Positions 24,543 to 37,089 of a stretch of 64,000 bases of DNA are shown in pieces (position 1 is the stretch's first letter; every line of letters starts with the position of its first letter). The notes under the pieces are model-generated. The model ran no database searches. It saw only the letters and a program-made list of their open reading frames with translations, and had not been told where the DNA came from. Position numbers and translations under genes: made by a program. The DNA comes from Amaurobius ferox (Eukaryota > Arthropoda > Arachnida > Araneae > Amaurobiidae), in contig OX578152.1 in the NCBI GenBank assembly GCA_951213105.1, forward strand, positions 68,116,727 to 68,180,726, in the 5' to 3' direction.

Positions 24543-25362
24543 TATGATGTGGGCAGCACATGACTTTCTTCCCTGCAGACTCATATTCACGTTCTCTTTA
24601 TTTCTTCAGTAATTCATTATATTGAGTTTAATTGCACAAAATAACACCCATAATTATTTTAAATGACACTGCATTTGCACTTTTATTTCGATTTTCATTC
24701 TCATTTAGTAACTGGACTTATTTTCAAAAGTGACGTAGCAAAAATGTGAAAAAAATTAAAATATCTCGAGAACGGCTAGTCCTAGGGTAATGGGGTTGGT
24801 CTTATTATTTTTATCGTTAGAAATAACGTAGAAAATAATAATTTAATTGATATATTTGAGCATACGTAGTTTTTTATTTTAGATTTTGATGATTTTTGCG
24901 GGCTATTTGGGGGGGGGGGGACCGCAGGTTATTGTTTTCTGAATTGTACCAAAATCCAATTAGCACTACGGTAACACACAAGTGACTTATCTACCAAATT
25001 TTGTAAAATTTGATAGATTAATTTTTCAGTTAGAGTGGCTACAGGTAATTTTTGCGGGACATTTCACAAAAAAAGGCAGGTTCTTTTATCCCGAATTATA
25101 CAAAAAACTAATCAGCACCAGGGTCACACACAAGTGACTTACCTGCAAAATTTTATGAAATTTGGTCTATTAGTTTTTGAGTTGGAGTGGATACATACAT
25201 TGCACAAACAGACAGATACACACACAGACGTCAAGCTAAAAATAGATTTTTTCGTATTCTAGAGGTCCCAAAACGTGTAGATCCGTCGAAAATTCGAGTT
25301 GCGATTTTCGGCATGATTCCAATCCTTTCCCTATACATTACCATGTATTGCAGGGAAAGTAA
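24543..25362 (+). mobile_element. Family B element (B6), complete
   Basis: 5' TATGATGTGGGCAGCACATG, two internal units about 156 bp apart (GCGGGCTATTT at 24898, GCGGGACATTT at 25054), tract ACACACACAGACGTCA, and the 3' hairpin CTATACATTACCATG...GCAGGGAAAGT. The first unit carries a G12 run. Confidence 0.85.
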
Positions 25363-25862
25363 AAATCGAATATTTTTGAAAGAGGATTATTTTTTATAAA
25401 GTTAATTCATTTAGCTCTTCGTTTCCTTCATTTTGTTAACTACTACAAATTGGACACAAATTAGGCCCACTTGGAGAGAAATTTGTAACAGTGTCGCTGA
25501 CAGACTTTTCGTGCCCCTAGGCAATAAATACACCCCCTACCCTACTACCCCCTATGTTAAAAGTATTGATCTTCTTCCATAATCTGTTTATGCGGCCCTA
25601 AACTCCAAGCCTCCCGGGTCTCTATGCAATGCATCCTTTTGTCCCTTCCTGTTGGCGGCCCTGAATATCACTAACGTTTGAAAAATATTACCAAATTGAC
25701 GATAGTTCAATATCTCGGAAAATTAAGTTTAATTTCTTTGAATACCCCTGTCACTTTGTGGGAATTATTAATTTAATATTCTTGATTCAAAATATAATGA
25801 ATTTCGCTGTTTCTATAGGAAAGGTACGTTCTGTTAGGGGTCGGTAAATTAATTGCGTTTTC
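25363..25862. other. Unassigned sequence
   Basis: No gene or clear repeat. Confidence 0.4.
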
Positions 25863-26106
25863 TTAACCTTTTACTTACGGGTGGGACAGCGTCCATCCCA
25901 AACGAAGAACCTCTCAAAAAGACAGGTATTTGACATACCCTATCCCAAACAGCTCGATCCCCCTTTGCAGGCATTGGCACACCAATGTCTGCCAATGCCT
26001 GCAAAGGGGAATCGAACTGTTTGGGATAGGGTATGTCAAATACCTGTGTTTTTGATAGGTTCTTCGTTTGGGATGGACGCTGTCCCACCCGTAAGCAAAC
26101 GGTTAA
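25863..26106. mobile_element. Family E palindromic MITE (E4), complete
   Basis: TTAACC at the left and GGTTAA at the right enclose two nearly perfect 115-bp inverted halves with the centre near GCATTGGCACACCAATG. TTAA lies at both ends, as in piggyBac-like elements. Confidence 0.8.
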
Positions 26107-27133
26107 GGAGTGGAATAGCAATTATGTTGTTGGGGACAACGCCATCCATAGGGAGGCAGATACAACTCAAGTGGGGGCTGGGGACCTGGGTCCCTCTACA
26201 AACATTTATCGCGCCCTTCCATATTTTATCCCCCTTTCGCGAATTTTTCATTCCCCCCCCCCCTCCTCTCTTTCTAAAAAAAATCAGGGATCCAGGCGCG
26301 CGTTAAATGTTTGTAAAGGGGCCCACAATGTGTGTATAGATATTTCCGTGATTCCTCCCCCGCTCCTCCCACCGTTTGGCCCATTGATAGGAGGGGGTTA
26401 TTTTAGATAACGTTATGCTCCTCTTCATATGACGGGTTCAAGATATAATTTTGCATTATCGACCATTGTACGAATCACTATTGATCGACCATTGTACGAA
26501 AAATGCTCTAAATTTCAAAATAGAGAAAATTGCATCGCTGTTCATTCAAATGTAGCATAAGATTAATTTTTGACGTCAGTATTCAGGCTGCAGTTAGTCT
26601 GCAAAACAATAAATTACTCAGCATAGGAAATAATAAACCATCGCAAAAGAAGCAAACAAATTTACAGAATGACTACAATGATGAAGACAGGAATTATTCT
26701 ATAAATGGGCAAACCAGGTCAGCAGTTTTCAAAGAATGCTTGAAAACAAAACAAAACTTCTTAATTCTATTGAAATAGGCGTCAAAACACTTCTTACTTT
26801 TAAAACTATAAGCTGTAATTAGAATAATTTTTCTTTTCTTTTTCGCTGGCCTAAAAAAACGCAATCGCCTTTTTAAAGCTGCCAAAGCCAACGCCAAATA
26901 TTCATTTCCGTACTTATTTCACGGCACTTCACTTAACGAGACACAAATTATTAATAATTTTCCCATTAACACTTTCCGTTTTAGTGTCGAGAAAGAAACA
27001 TCTATTATCGAGCTAACTCGAGCATTTCACAATTCAAGCATCATACGCTTTACAACAGTAAGAACAAATATCACGTGACCAACATATGACTTTCTCTAGA
27101 AAACAGCTGCGTCTACTTTGTTCGTTATATTTA
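26107..27133. other. Unassigned sequence
   Basis: 26120-26400 has C and G runs and overlapping open frames on both strands of low-complexity composition. GACCATTGTACGAA occurs twice near 26460-26500. No recognised gene. Confidence 0.4.
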
Positions 27134-27300
27134 TTGTTACGAATATGTAAAATGCTTCACGGTTTGTTCTATAAAGAGAAAATACTTTTTACAGGCAGCC
27201 ATTGCTATTGCTTGAATGCAGGACAGCCGTAATGGCGAAATGTCGCCAATTTGGAGAGTTTTCTTGAGTTTTAGAAACCACTGAAACCTTCTACGTAGAT
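27134..27300 (+). mobile_element. LTR remnant, 5' part
   Basis: TGTTACGAATATG, CAGGCAGCCATTGCTATT and GAAATGTCGCCAATTTGG match the first 160 bp of the LTR at 20894. The 3' part of an LTR reappears at 28545. Confidence 0.5.
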
Positions 27301-27584
27301 ACTAAAGACGAACGGACGATAGGGTAATTTCCCAGTCTGGTTTGACCGTTTGCCGCCGTTGCACATTTTTTATTATTTTTATTTTTTATATTGTTACAGA
27401 AATTACTTATAACACCCAATTTTGGCCAACTTTCAGTTTCTAATTCTATCCTATGACATGGCAGTAGACGGCGCCAAGATAGTTTATGAGAGGAGGGGGG
27501 GGGGGGGGCGTCAGAAGTTGGAGATGGCGCTGGTTAAAACTTTCATTCCAATCGCTTTCCGTTACCCTGTACGCCACTGGATGT

Positions 27585-28536
27585 CAGTGGAGTAGAGTCC
27601 ATTGAGGCTAAAAAGCTAAGCCTCCCCAGTTCAAAATATAATTTAAAGAAATATTTAATCACGTGTTTATTTTTAAATAATTTTTCGAATTTATATATAT
27701 CATTGAGAAACTTTCTAAATTTTACGTAATTAAAGTAACACTTTTCAAAGCATTTTTCCTATTAAAACGCATCCTTTCCATTAAAACCACAACTGGAAAC
27801 GAATCGTGCTCAGCCTTTCTGTTGTATTGCCAATATTATGGTCCGTCCTTCGCGAAAGCAGGGCGCTGGAGGCTGGCTTTAAGAAAGGTGTGACTATTGA
27901 CCTTATGACAATGATTGGATGTTAAATGTGACGTTTCTCTAATGAAGGGGATGCACAGAACATTTCTCGGGAAAGGCTAATGGATCCGCCATTTTGAATC
28001 AAAAGGATTCTATCTAAGCCATCTTCGTAAAAACTAATAACTTTTAATAATTCTAAAGAATATGAGGCATTTTCCACGAATAACTTGACAAACATCTAAT
28101 TTTAAATAACATCAAGACAAAATAATGCACTAATAACTACTATTAAACTTAAGTAATGTACGAAGTAGACGTCTTAACTGAGCATCAATATGGCAGCATC
28201 CGCTTGCGTATTTGGGAGTTTTAGAAAGAATAAATATGATTTCGTGAAGGTTGTAAAAAGTTCATTTAATTTAAAAATTATTTAAAATGTTATATCTATT
28301 CTGATCAAAATGTTATATATGCATGTATCCATCTTACATAGGTAACATATTCAAAAATATAGTGCCTTTTATTCACTCTTAGCATTTTTATGTTAAATTA
28401 TTTTATTTTACTCACCAAGGAAATAAAACTTACTGAAATTGTGAATTCTAATATAAATTTCACTTGTAACACCAAAACCTTTTTTTAATGTAAAATTCCA
28501 ATCGCTCAGCCTCAAAAATCTCACGCTACGCTACTG
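27585..28536. mobile_element. Non-autonomous hAT-like element
   Basis: The left end CAGTGGAGTAGAG...GAGGCTAAAAAGCTAAGC is mirrored by GCTCAGCCTCAAAAATC...CTACGCTACTG. CTGGATGT precedes it and CCTGGATA follows, a near match that suggests an 8-bp target duplication. There is no transposase. Class inferred from the ends and the duplication length. Confidence 0.5.
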
Positions 28537-28544
28537 CCTGGATA

Positions 28545-28905
28545 TATCCATTAGTTTCGGAAATACGAACACTTTCTAGAAATTTCTATGGAGCGTGTAT
28601 ATCAGTCAGCTGGAGAGAGTAGGCAAAATAGAGTCAAATTGAATTGTGAGATACAGATGTTTTGAGAACAACAGATCCTGCTGTTTTGTGACTTAGTTGA
28701 GCACTTAACAGCTGTTTTATTGTACTTGACAATTGTATTTTTTGTGACCTCGTAAGATAGCTATAATGTTATCAGCTGTGTATTGTTCCCCTTTACGTTT
28801 ATTGGTTCTTTTAAATAAAAGCGTTAGTTATCCAGAAATTCAGACTCATTTTTGTATCCTGCGAGCAAGCACATTCACGATTTGGGAGGATATGTTTGCA
28901 ACGAT
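28545..28905 (+). mobile_element. LTR remnant, 3' part
   Basis: TTTCTAGAAATTTCTATGGAG, AATTGTGAGATACA, TTTTAAATAAAAG and TTTGTATCCTGCGAG follow the order of the LTR at 20894-21434 from about its residue 200 to the end. Confidence 0.6.
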
Positions 28906-28911
28906 ATATTC

Positions 28912-29571
28912 TAGAAATGTGCAAATAACAATTTCCTCGAATTCGAATATCAACCGGACCTCGAATATTCGAATGATCGAATAGTCATTTCAAATTATTA
29001 ATAAATAATATTTGCATTTATTAAATATTATTATTAATTATTGATAAATAAATTTACAAAGTGAAATAAAAAAGTAAAAAGTGTAATAAAACCCACATTT
29101 AAAAAACGAAACTTTTTATTTTACTTTTAAATTATTTATTTTACAGTATTTTTTTTTTCTTTTTTTAGATACTCTTGACTACGATTGAATAATTGTAAAT
29201 GTTTCGCACCTACAGCAAGTTCATGATCTAGTCTGCTTCCCCCCCCCCCCCCCCGTCGCAAATTCAAAAAGAGGTACTGAAAGAGCCGCTTTTTAAAAAA
29301 CTGCTGACTGCGACTTATTAAATACTTTTAAAAAAATTCCTCTCAGAGAGAATACAGACTGCTGTTTTTCTAGAAGTCGAAAATGTTTTCAGTTGGTGGA
29401 AGCAAACCTTCTTCTGGGTACTTCAAGCGTATCCCGATTTTTTTTTTTTCTCCAGAACTTGCTGTTAATTATGTCGCGGTATTCGATTTTTTTTTCCCCA
29501 GTGACATTGTATACGAGTTTTCGAATCTCAAATACTTTCTAGCATTCGAGGATAGTATTCGCCCGTCTCTA
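28912..29571. mobile_element. Non-autonomous hAT-like element 2
   Basis: The left end TAGAAATGTGCAAATA and the right end (reverse TAGAGACGGGCGAATA) are related; both run into TCGAAT words. ATATATTC flanks the left and ATATATGT the right (6 of 8). Interior AT-rich with a C run at 29239-29254. No coding sequence. Confidence 0.5.
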
Positions 29572-29596
29572 ATATATGTAATAGATGTTACGCTAA

Positions 29597-30060
29597 TCCA
29601 GGGCAAAGGAACTTTAGTTACAACAATCAATTTTATTGGGTTGGCATCTTAGAATATAGCTTTGTACATTGCCGAGCTCCTCGTCGGCGAAAAGCTCGCA
29701 AGAAATCTCAATGCAGTCTGAATAGGTTCACACAAGTTACAGTTATGGCGAAGGGGAGGAATTTGGTGACGACGTGGGAAACATGCTGTCTTCGCGTTTT
29801 TTATGTTTCAAAAATGTGAGGGGGATGCAGTTTCATATGAGGTTTACGTAGAGCTTAAGATTAGTGACCATATATACGGTATGGTAGCGGAAAAGAGGAA
29901 GTACAGGCAGACTTTGTTAATATTAATAGCGCGGGATAGAATTTAATATAGTTGCAATAAGTGTGTGGCATGAAATAGGAATTCGGAATAAGAATTATGA
30001 AAGAAAGGGACGCGTTATTGTGGAAAGCTTAAAATTTCTGTATCATATATTCACTGAAAT
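29597..30060 (+). repeat. Unknown interspersed repeat G, copy 2
   Basis: Inverted relative to 22440-22920; similarity starts near TTTAGTTACA and extends through GAATAAGAATTATGAAAGAAA. See copy 1. Confidence 0.6.
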
Positions 30061-30764
30061 AAGTTACATGCGTTTTACCAATCGGGTTAGTCCTAGAGAG
30101 GTTTTGACGTGAATTTTAACGTCTATGGTCAGGGTATCCGGCAAAAATCTGAATGTTACGAAAAATATGCACACTTCGGACGCTTATATCTCCGAACCTA
30201 ATGGATAAAAATACAAATAATTTATACTTGTTTAGTCGGAAATAGTCCATTTATAAATCTGGATTCCTTTGAAGCTTTTTCATTAATAAAAATTCCAATA
30301 ATATGATTAATGATTTGTCAATGACACCCTATTTTTCCCAGGTTTGGCATGATTATATCTAATTATTTGGTTTTACGTTTCGTACTTTTCTTGCTCCATA
30401 CATTGTAATTATGTACTCTACTGTTTATTATTTATGCATTTTCTCTTATTTGCTTCCCTTATTCATATTCCCTTCATTTTCGCTTTTTTTTTCGTTTCAC
30501 TTCTTTTTTTTCACTGTGGCGCTGCTATACTGGGTTCTGTCGTTTCAGCCATTAACTATTTGACCTGCAAAAAATGCTCTCATTTGAGTGTTCAGGTACT
30601 CCAGGTTTATTCGCGCTGAAGAAGTAAATTCAAATATTTACGAAACGCACGTCTGCTCACTTAAACTTATTTGCGTTGCATTTCACGTTGAGATCTGCTC
30701 AGTGTTGTTTGTGAGCAAAGTCGTGTTCTATACTCATTGTGAAATTGCTTACAGTATAAAAAAA
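30061..30764. other. Unassigned sequence
   Basis: No gene or recognised repeat. Two short open frames at 30434-30785 lack support. Confidence 0.4.
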
Positions 30765-31672
30765 TCTGATGTGGGCAACACATGACTTTCCTTATATAAT
30801 GTAGTGAATTTACTACTTTTACAGTAAAAAAATAGGTTTTTCTTATAGTAGATACTAATATTCTTTCTAAGATATTGAATTTTCGACAATTAGTCGTCAT
30901 TTTCATTGATTTAGCGTCATTTTTATCCATTTGGCTAAATTTTCGTTAATTTGGCAACATTTCAAAAAGTCGCCAAGTTGGCGACATTCCGCCAAATTCG
31001 TCGCAAAAATCTCGCCAAGCGTTATGGATGAAGAAATAAGTTATTCTTACAGCAGACAAATGACTATTGGCGTTCAAATACAAAAGTATTACTCAAAGTA
31101 TCTTTTTCCATGAATGGAACGAGCTAGATCCACGAGAATGATGTCACACAATTTATCGTATGGTATTACATATGAAAAGTGAACATGTTTCTCAATAGGA
31201 AATACTTTTTTTTTTATTTTATATGAATTTTTGATAATTGTTTTGAAAAATATGCAATATCTCGAGAACGGCTTGTGTTAGCGTTCTAAATTTTTGGCCA
31301 ATCGTTTTCAAATGAAAAATTACATAAGAAATATCTATTTGCGTAATTTTATTAGTAGTTTTGATTTTTTGACGATTTGTTCAAAATTTTATTCGAAAAT
31401 TTAGGGGGGGTTTTGAACATTCGATTGCGTATAAAGCAATAGGCTTCCAGTGTTTATGGGTTGTGATTTTTGTACCAAATTTGGTTCGAATCGGTCCATT
31501 CGTTCGTCAGTTATCGTCTCCACAGACTCACTGACACACACAGATATCACTTCAAAAATGTTTGATTCGTGATCAGGGATGCTTGAAACGTGCTCTCCCG
31601 TCGAAAACTCGAATTCGAATTTTAGACCCCGTCACAATACTTTCTTATACATTATGTATATAAGGAAAGTAA
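30765..31672 (+). mobile_element. Family A element (A4), complete
   Basis: 5' TCTGATGTGGGCAACACATG to the 3' hairpin ending AAGGAAAGTAA. The (CA)n tract is nearly lost (31534-31541). Confidence 0.8.
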
Positions 31673-32149
31673 TAGTTAATGTTTCTACATAATGAAATGT
31701 AAGCTTTAAACACTATAAAAAATATTTATAATATTCTAAGTGAAAATGGGAATAACATATACGCTGTTCAATGTGTGAAACTCTAAATTCTAAAGACAAT
31801 ACGAGTATATGATACAGAAAGTTTAAGTTCTTTAAGTTTACCATGTTTTTCCACAATTCTTATTCTAAATTTTGATCTCCTGTCACGCGTATACTACGAT
31901 CTTATTAAATTCTATCCCACGCCATTAATCGTACCACACACTAAATTATCCTTCTTGTCGCCGATATCTACATTCTTGACTACTACCCCTGTACACAACA
32001 TAAACTCTCTCATTTTAATTTATCCATTTTTCTATCCTTGAACGACTAAAATATTGTTGCGAAAGCCTAATATTCCCTCACTGGAGTCTTTTCTTTTAAG
32101 AACCAGACGGAGAAAACACATATACAAGCTTTCCTATAACATGTAACTA
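31673..32149. repeat. Unassigned sequence with a diverged repeat G piece
   Basis: 31840-32050 contains CCACAATTCTTATTCTAAATT and AAATTCTATCCCACGCCATTAAT, matching the reversed repeat G at moderate similarity. Confidence 0.45.
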
Positions 32150-32418
32150 GGGTTGCCAGATGCTGAAGTCCGGAGGAGGGTTGCCAGATTTCACAATTTA
32201 TCGCAAATTTGGAAAACTTTCCGAAGATTCGAGAAAAACGTCAAAATAACCAATTACGAAATATGAGAAATTTCCAGAAGTTTCTATAGAGAGTCTATAA
32301 AAAGCATCATCACGCAGTTGGAGAGCAGTTAACGAGCCATGAGCTACGTTGAACTGTGACTTTCGTCAATGTTTTGAGAATAGAAGCTGATGTTTTGTGC
32401 AATGACTTTGTTTCAATT
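32150..32418 (+). mobile_element. LTR remnant, third copy (partial)
   Basis: GCCAGATTTCACAATTTAT, TTTCTATAGAGAGTCTATAAA and TTGAACTGTGAC follow the middle part of the LTR at 20894. It is ended by the SINE. Confidence 0.5.
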
Positions 32419-32427
32419 CTTAACTTC

Positions 32428-32715
32428 GGGAAGCGACAGCCCAGTGGTTAGCGCGTGGGAATTGTACTCGGTCGGCTCGGGTTCGATTCCCGCCACTGCC
32501 AAAACTGCTGCAGTGTTCACGCGGAGTATGATCATGTTAAATATGTGGGCTCGTAAGTCCTTCTGAAAGTTGGTGGTAGGGGAAGGAAGGTACGGTCCCT
32601 GTGAATGCTTCCCCTCTGGGTTCTGGTCTAAATTGGGTGACACTTCCCGGCCGTCCAAACAGATATCTTATACCTTCCTAGTGGGTCGGACGGTCTGTGT
32701 CGAAGATGAAGAATG
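32428..32715 (+). mobile_element. Full-length tRNA-derived SINE
   Basis: The tRNA-like head carries an A box (CAGCCCAGTGGTTAGCGCG) and a B box (GGTTCGATTCC, 32480-32490), promoter elements for RNA polymerase III. The body ends in GGGTCGGACGGTCTGTGTCG. It is flanked by CTTAACTTC at 32419-32427 and 32716-32724, a target-site duplication. The head does not fold as a mature tRNA gene with a free acceptor stem, so I call it a SINE. Confidence 0.8.
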
Positions 32716-32724
32716 CTTAACTTC

Positions 32725-33142
32725 AACAGTAACTACCATTACATATATATATTACTAATCAAATAAACATGTGTAAACTCTACACAGCGCCAAAGCAGAC
32801 AACAAAGGAGCCAAACTTCCTAGATTCGTCCATCTTGGGAGAATATGCAATTTTCTTATAAAATGCCTATTTTCAAGCAAATTTTCACAGTGGAAAGAAT
32901 GCATTAACAATCAAACAATTCATGCAGAATCTTAGTACAGTTACTCAATAACTTTCATTCTTCCACCCTTGTTTTAAAAAAATGTTACTTAAAAGTCCAA
33001 GAGAAACTGGCTCGTGTCTTCAATGTGCCCTGTAGCGGTACCAGTGGTGCCTGGTGAACCATATATTTTTAAGGCATTGACAGTTATTATTATGTTTCTA
33101 CACATAGCTAAAATTTTGTTATATCATATTTATATGTATAGC
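32725..33142. other. Unassigned sequence
   Basis: No gene recognised. Confidence 0.4.
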
Positions 33143-33287
33143 TAAATAAATAAAATCTTGGTATCACTGTTTTCAAGATCATAAATAAAATCTTAATATC
33201 GCTGTTTTCACGATCACAAATAAATTCTTGATATCGCTGTATTCACGATCATAAATAAAATTTTGATATCACTGTTTTCACGCAGTT
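33143..33287 (+). repeat. 35-bp minisatellite, about 4 units
   Basis: The unit ATAAATAAAATCTTGATATC, then ACTGTTTTCACGATC, repeats with a few changes. Confidence 0.85.
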
Positions 33288-33359
33288 CTGACAGTTTAAA
33301 TTTATCACACAACTACTCGATAAATATTTCCACAGAATTTCAAAAAAATTAACTGAAGT

Positions 33360-34040
33360 CTGGCTCCACTCGACTTTCTCATACCAGAATTCATTTTTTA
33401 GTAGCTTGGTTTGTTTTTTTTTCATATTTTTACAAGAAAAATTTTGAAAAATCGGTATTTTGGCTCAAAATAATTATTAGTATTGCTTGTTACCATTTAC
33501 TTTAAAGGGCTTGAAAAAATCTTTCGATTGATACCATACTTGACAATGTACCCCTGGTGGATAACTAGTCCCCCCCCCCTCCCTACGAAGGTGACTAATG
33601 ACGTCACGAACAAAACAAAACTGTATCGAGGCTATTTTTCACAACAGTGATTAAAATTATTAAGTTTCGTGATTATTGAAAAATAAATAAACCCTTTTAT
33701 GCATTATTACATCAAATTTTGTCCTATGCTGCCATATTAAAAAAAATATAAAATTTCGAAGTTTTCGCTCGAATTTAAAAAATAAAAATTCTATCTAGTT
33801 CTAGATTTTTCGATAACAAAGCCGGATATAAAGTTTTGTGACAATGCATTCATATTTGTGGCCTCTGTCGTGTATACAAGCAACCGACCACAGACATACA
33901 GATAGACAGACATCACTCCAAAAATAGCCAAAATGTATTTATTCAGAGGGGTCTTAAAACATGTATTGGCATCAAAACCTCGAATTCGAAAATTTTCGTG
34001 AAAACAATACTTTTCTATACTATATTATGAGAACGTAAAA
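33360..34040 (+). mobile_element. Family K element
   Basis: The 5' part has GACTTTCTCATACCAGAATT. The 3' part has CAGACATACAGATAGACAGA and ends AATACTTTTCTATACTATA...TATGAGAACGTAAAA. The 5' TTCTCATA recurs inverted as TATGAGAA at the 3' hairpin, the same plan as families A and B. No coding sequence. Confidence 0.5.
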
Positions 34041-34373
34041 ATCTGTGTTGGTGGGGCGGACACTATTAGTCGATTTCACATGGAATGACTCCTATTACGA
34101 TAAATGCATATTGAAAATAAGACGTGACGATAACTCGGGAGTTGCAGGAAAACCTCTTTCATTGAACCGGCAATGCCCTTACTACAGGCTGAATTTCACC
34201 TTCAGGATCATTGACTACGTGCAGTAGTAGTGATTTGACTTTACATGAAGGTCGGACCAAAAACTTCATGTCCAGAAAGTTTTGGAAAGGAGAAAGAGGA
34301 GAAGAATACGATAATTATTCGACAGCCGACAGCGTTTCTGAATTAAAATACTGAAGAAAACTATTATAAAAAA
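34041..34373. other. Unassigned sequence
   Basis: A 60-codon frame at 34045 is not recognised. Confidence 0.4.
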
Positions 34374-35120
34374 TCTGATGTGGGCAGCACATGACTTTCT
34401 TTCTTTGCTGACTCATTATTCACGTTCTCTTTATTTCTTCAATAATTCATTAAATTGAGTTTGATTGCACAAGACAACACCCATAACTATTTTAAATGAC
34501 ACTGAATTGGCACTTTTAATTCAGTTTTCGTTTTCATTTGGTAACTGAGCTTATTTTTAAAGGTGACGTGACAAAAATGCGAAAAAAATAAAATATCTCG
34601 AGAACGGATAGCCCTGAAGTAATAAGGTGGGTCTTATTATTTCCATCGGCAAAAAATACGTATAAAACAAGCATTTAATTGATATATTTAAGCATACGTA
34701 GTTTTTTATTTTAGATTTTTGCGGACCATTTAGCACACAAAACAGCAGGTTCTCTTTTGCTGAAGCGTACCAAAATCCAATCAGCACCACGGTAATTCAC
34801 AAGGGACTTATCCACCAAATTTTGTGAAATTTGGTAAATTAGTTTTTGAGCTGGAGTGGATAAAAGCAATTTTTGAGACCATTTCGCAAAAAAGAAGGTT
34901 CTTTTATTCCAAATCGTACAAAAATCTAATCAGCATCAGGGTCATCCACAAAGAACTTAATTACCAAATTTTATGAAAGTAGGTCAATTAGTTTTTCAGT
35001 TAGAGTGGATACATATATTGAACAGACAGGCATACACACAGACGTCACGCTAAATATAGCTTTTTCGTGTTCTAGAGGTCCCAAAACGGATAGATCCGTC
35101 CATGTATTGCAGGGAAGTAA
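34374..35120 (+). mobile_element. Family B element (B7)
   Basis: Complete 5' end; the 3' hairpin has an internal deletion (ATCCGTC joined to CATGTATTGCAGGGAAGT). Directly followed by B8. Confidence 0.8.
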
Positions 35121-35124
35121 AAAA

Positions 35125-35855
35125 TCTGATGTGGGCAGCACATGACTTTCCCTGCAGACTTATATTCACGTTCTCTTTATTTAATTAAATTTTTTTCACT
35201 TTTAATTCAATTTTCGTTCTCATTGGGAAACCGGACTTATTTTCAACGGTGGCGTAGAGAAATTACGAAAAACTACAATATCTCGAGAACGGCTAGTCCT
35301 AGTGTAATGGGGTTGGTCTTATTCTTTTCGTCGTTAAAAATTACGTATTAAATCAACATTTAATGGATATATTTGAGTATAACCAGTTCTTTAGTTTAGA
35401 TTTGGACGATTTTTGCGGGCCATTTTGCAAAAAAAAGACAGGTCATTTTTTCCCGAATCGTACCAAAATCTAATCAGCACCAGGGTAACCCACAAGTGAC
35501 TCATCTACCAAATTTTGTGAAATTCAGTCCATTAGTTTTTCAGTTAGAGTGGATACAAGCTTTTGCGGGCCATTTCGCAAAAAAGGCGGGTTCTTTTATC
35601 CCGAATCGTACCCAAAACTAATCAGCACCAGACTCGCTCACAAGTAACTTACCAAATTTTGTGAAATTCGGTCCATTAGTTTAGTTAGAGTAGATACAAA
35701 ATCTGCACAGACAGACACACAGACGTCACGCTAAAAATAGTTTTTTCGTATTCCAGAGGTCTCGAAACGTGTAGATCCGTCGAAAACTCGAGTTGCGATT
35801 TTCGGCATGATTCCAATACTTTCCCTATACATTACCATGTATTGCAGGGAAAGTA
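35125..35855 (+). mobile_element. Family B element (B8), head-to-tail with B7
   Basis: TCTGATGTGGGCAGCACATG starts four A bases after the end of B7. Intact 3' hairpin ending GCAGGGAAAGTAAAAA. An internal deletion lies near 35184. Confidence 0.85.
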
Positions 35856-35984
35856 AAAAGGCCAGAGAACATGATCAAGGCCGGATTGTGTCGCACCTAG
35901 ACACACATGTTTACTCTACAGTTATGCAATAATGTATAACTGGGGGAGAGGAGGGGGGCTGGTTCGTCCCTCGTTATTCGTGTA

Positions 35985-36968
35985 TCGTTCAAAATAGAGC
36001 CAATTCAAAAATATCATTCGATAAAGAAACATCCTCTACAAATAATCCAGACTTATTTGTTTCGCCTTTGAAATATCATACTTGTTGTTATCCAGATAGT
36101 ACTTGCAATTGTGAAATTACGGAGCAGGTGAGTAGCTTCAAATACCTTGGTATTACCATCGATGACTTGCTATCTTGGAAGCCTCATATTACTGGTCTTA
36201 GTAAACAATCAAAGTTAAATATCAGAAAATGTTATTCTCTACGCCAGGTTTTTACTCCTTAATTCACTCTCGGATTCAGTATGGCATAATCTGTTCCGGT
36301 GGGACTTATCTGAATACGGTTAGCCTGTTATTTTGTTTCAAAAATTATTTATTAGGATTATCTTATGTAAACCTCGCCAGACACCATTTTTTCCTCTTTT
36401 CCTCGATTCTATGATTATGTCATTTAAGCATCTTTATGTTTACAAAGCTTTTAATATGTTTTATATTAGAAATAAGAATGCGGGAGGTAGTCAAAGTAAC
36501 TTCGGGGTATTATCAGATCTCCACGAGACAATTCTACTAAGTTTCAGAAATTTTATCTCTTTTTAGCTCGTAGATTTTACAATCTATCAAAAGATAAAAA
36601 TCTCCTCCTCAATCTTTTAAAAACTTTGTTACCTATCGTTCCTTTTCCATGGCTATCAAAGACTGGTTATTTACTTATAATTCAGTTGAAATCGAGAATT
36701 TTTTTCCGTATTGATGGCTAATTTTCTACCTGCTTTTACTGTCATCTTTATCTTTTTTTATTGTCTATGTTTATCTTTTTAGTTGTTATGATGCAATGAT
36801 TTATTGTAATTGTTTTTATCTGTAACTATTTTTATGTCATTTGATGCTGCTGTAATTTCCATTTGATGCTGATGTGAAGGTCATCTTTTAAGAGTGGATA
36901 TTCATGGATCCCGTAATCTCCTTACTTCTGAATATTAAAGAATAAAGAATATTAAAAAAAAAAAAAAA
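35985..36968 (+). mobile_element. 5'-truncated LINE, 3' end of the reverse-transcriptase ORF
   Basis: The frame at 36068-36262 encodes YLGITIDDLLSWKPHI, the characteristic C-terminal region of non-LTR retrotransposon RT proteins (jockey/CR1-like). Two further frames (36229-36414 and 36333-36566) carry the continuation, with SRIQYGIIC and FIRIILCKPRQTPFFPLF, separated by frameshifts. A non-coding 3' part ends in AATAAAGAATATT and a run of A (36954-36968). The polymerase core and any endonuclease are missing, so this is a dead, 5'-truncated insertion. The clade is not certain. Confidence 0.7.
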
Positions 36969-37089
36969 TTCATACGCATAAAATTAAAGTAATTTGTGGT
37001 GTTTTGAAAGCCAGCAAAACAAATGAATCTGAAATGAGAATTAACTTATTGAACTTTACTGGAGTTTTATTTTACAAAATATTATTTAT

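Noticed and set aside
25881..26410. Overlapping frames of 125-141 codons on both strands
   Set aside because: Translations of the E4 palindrome continued into low-complexity C/G-rich sequence; no known domain.
32428..32505. A functional tRNA gene
   Set aside because: The A and B boxes are present but no paired acceptor stem is seen, and the 3' body, tail family and flanking duplication mark a SINE.
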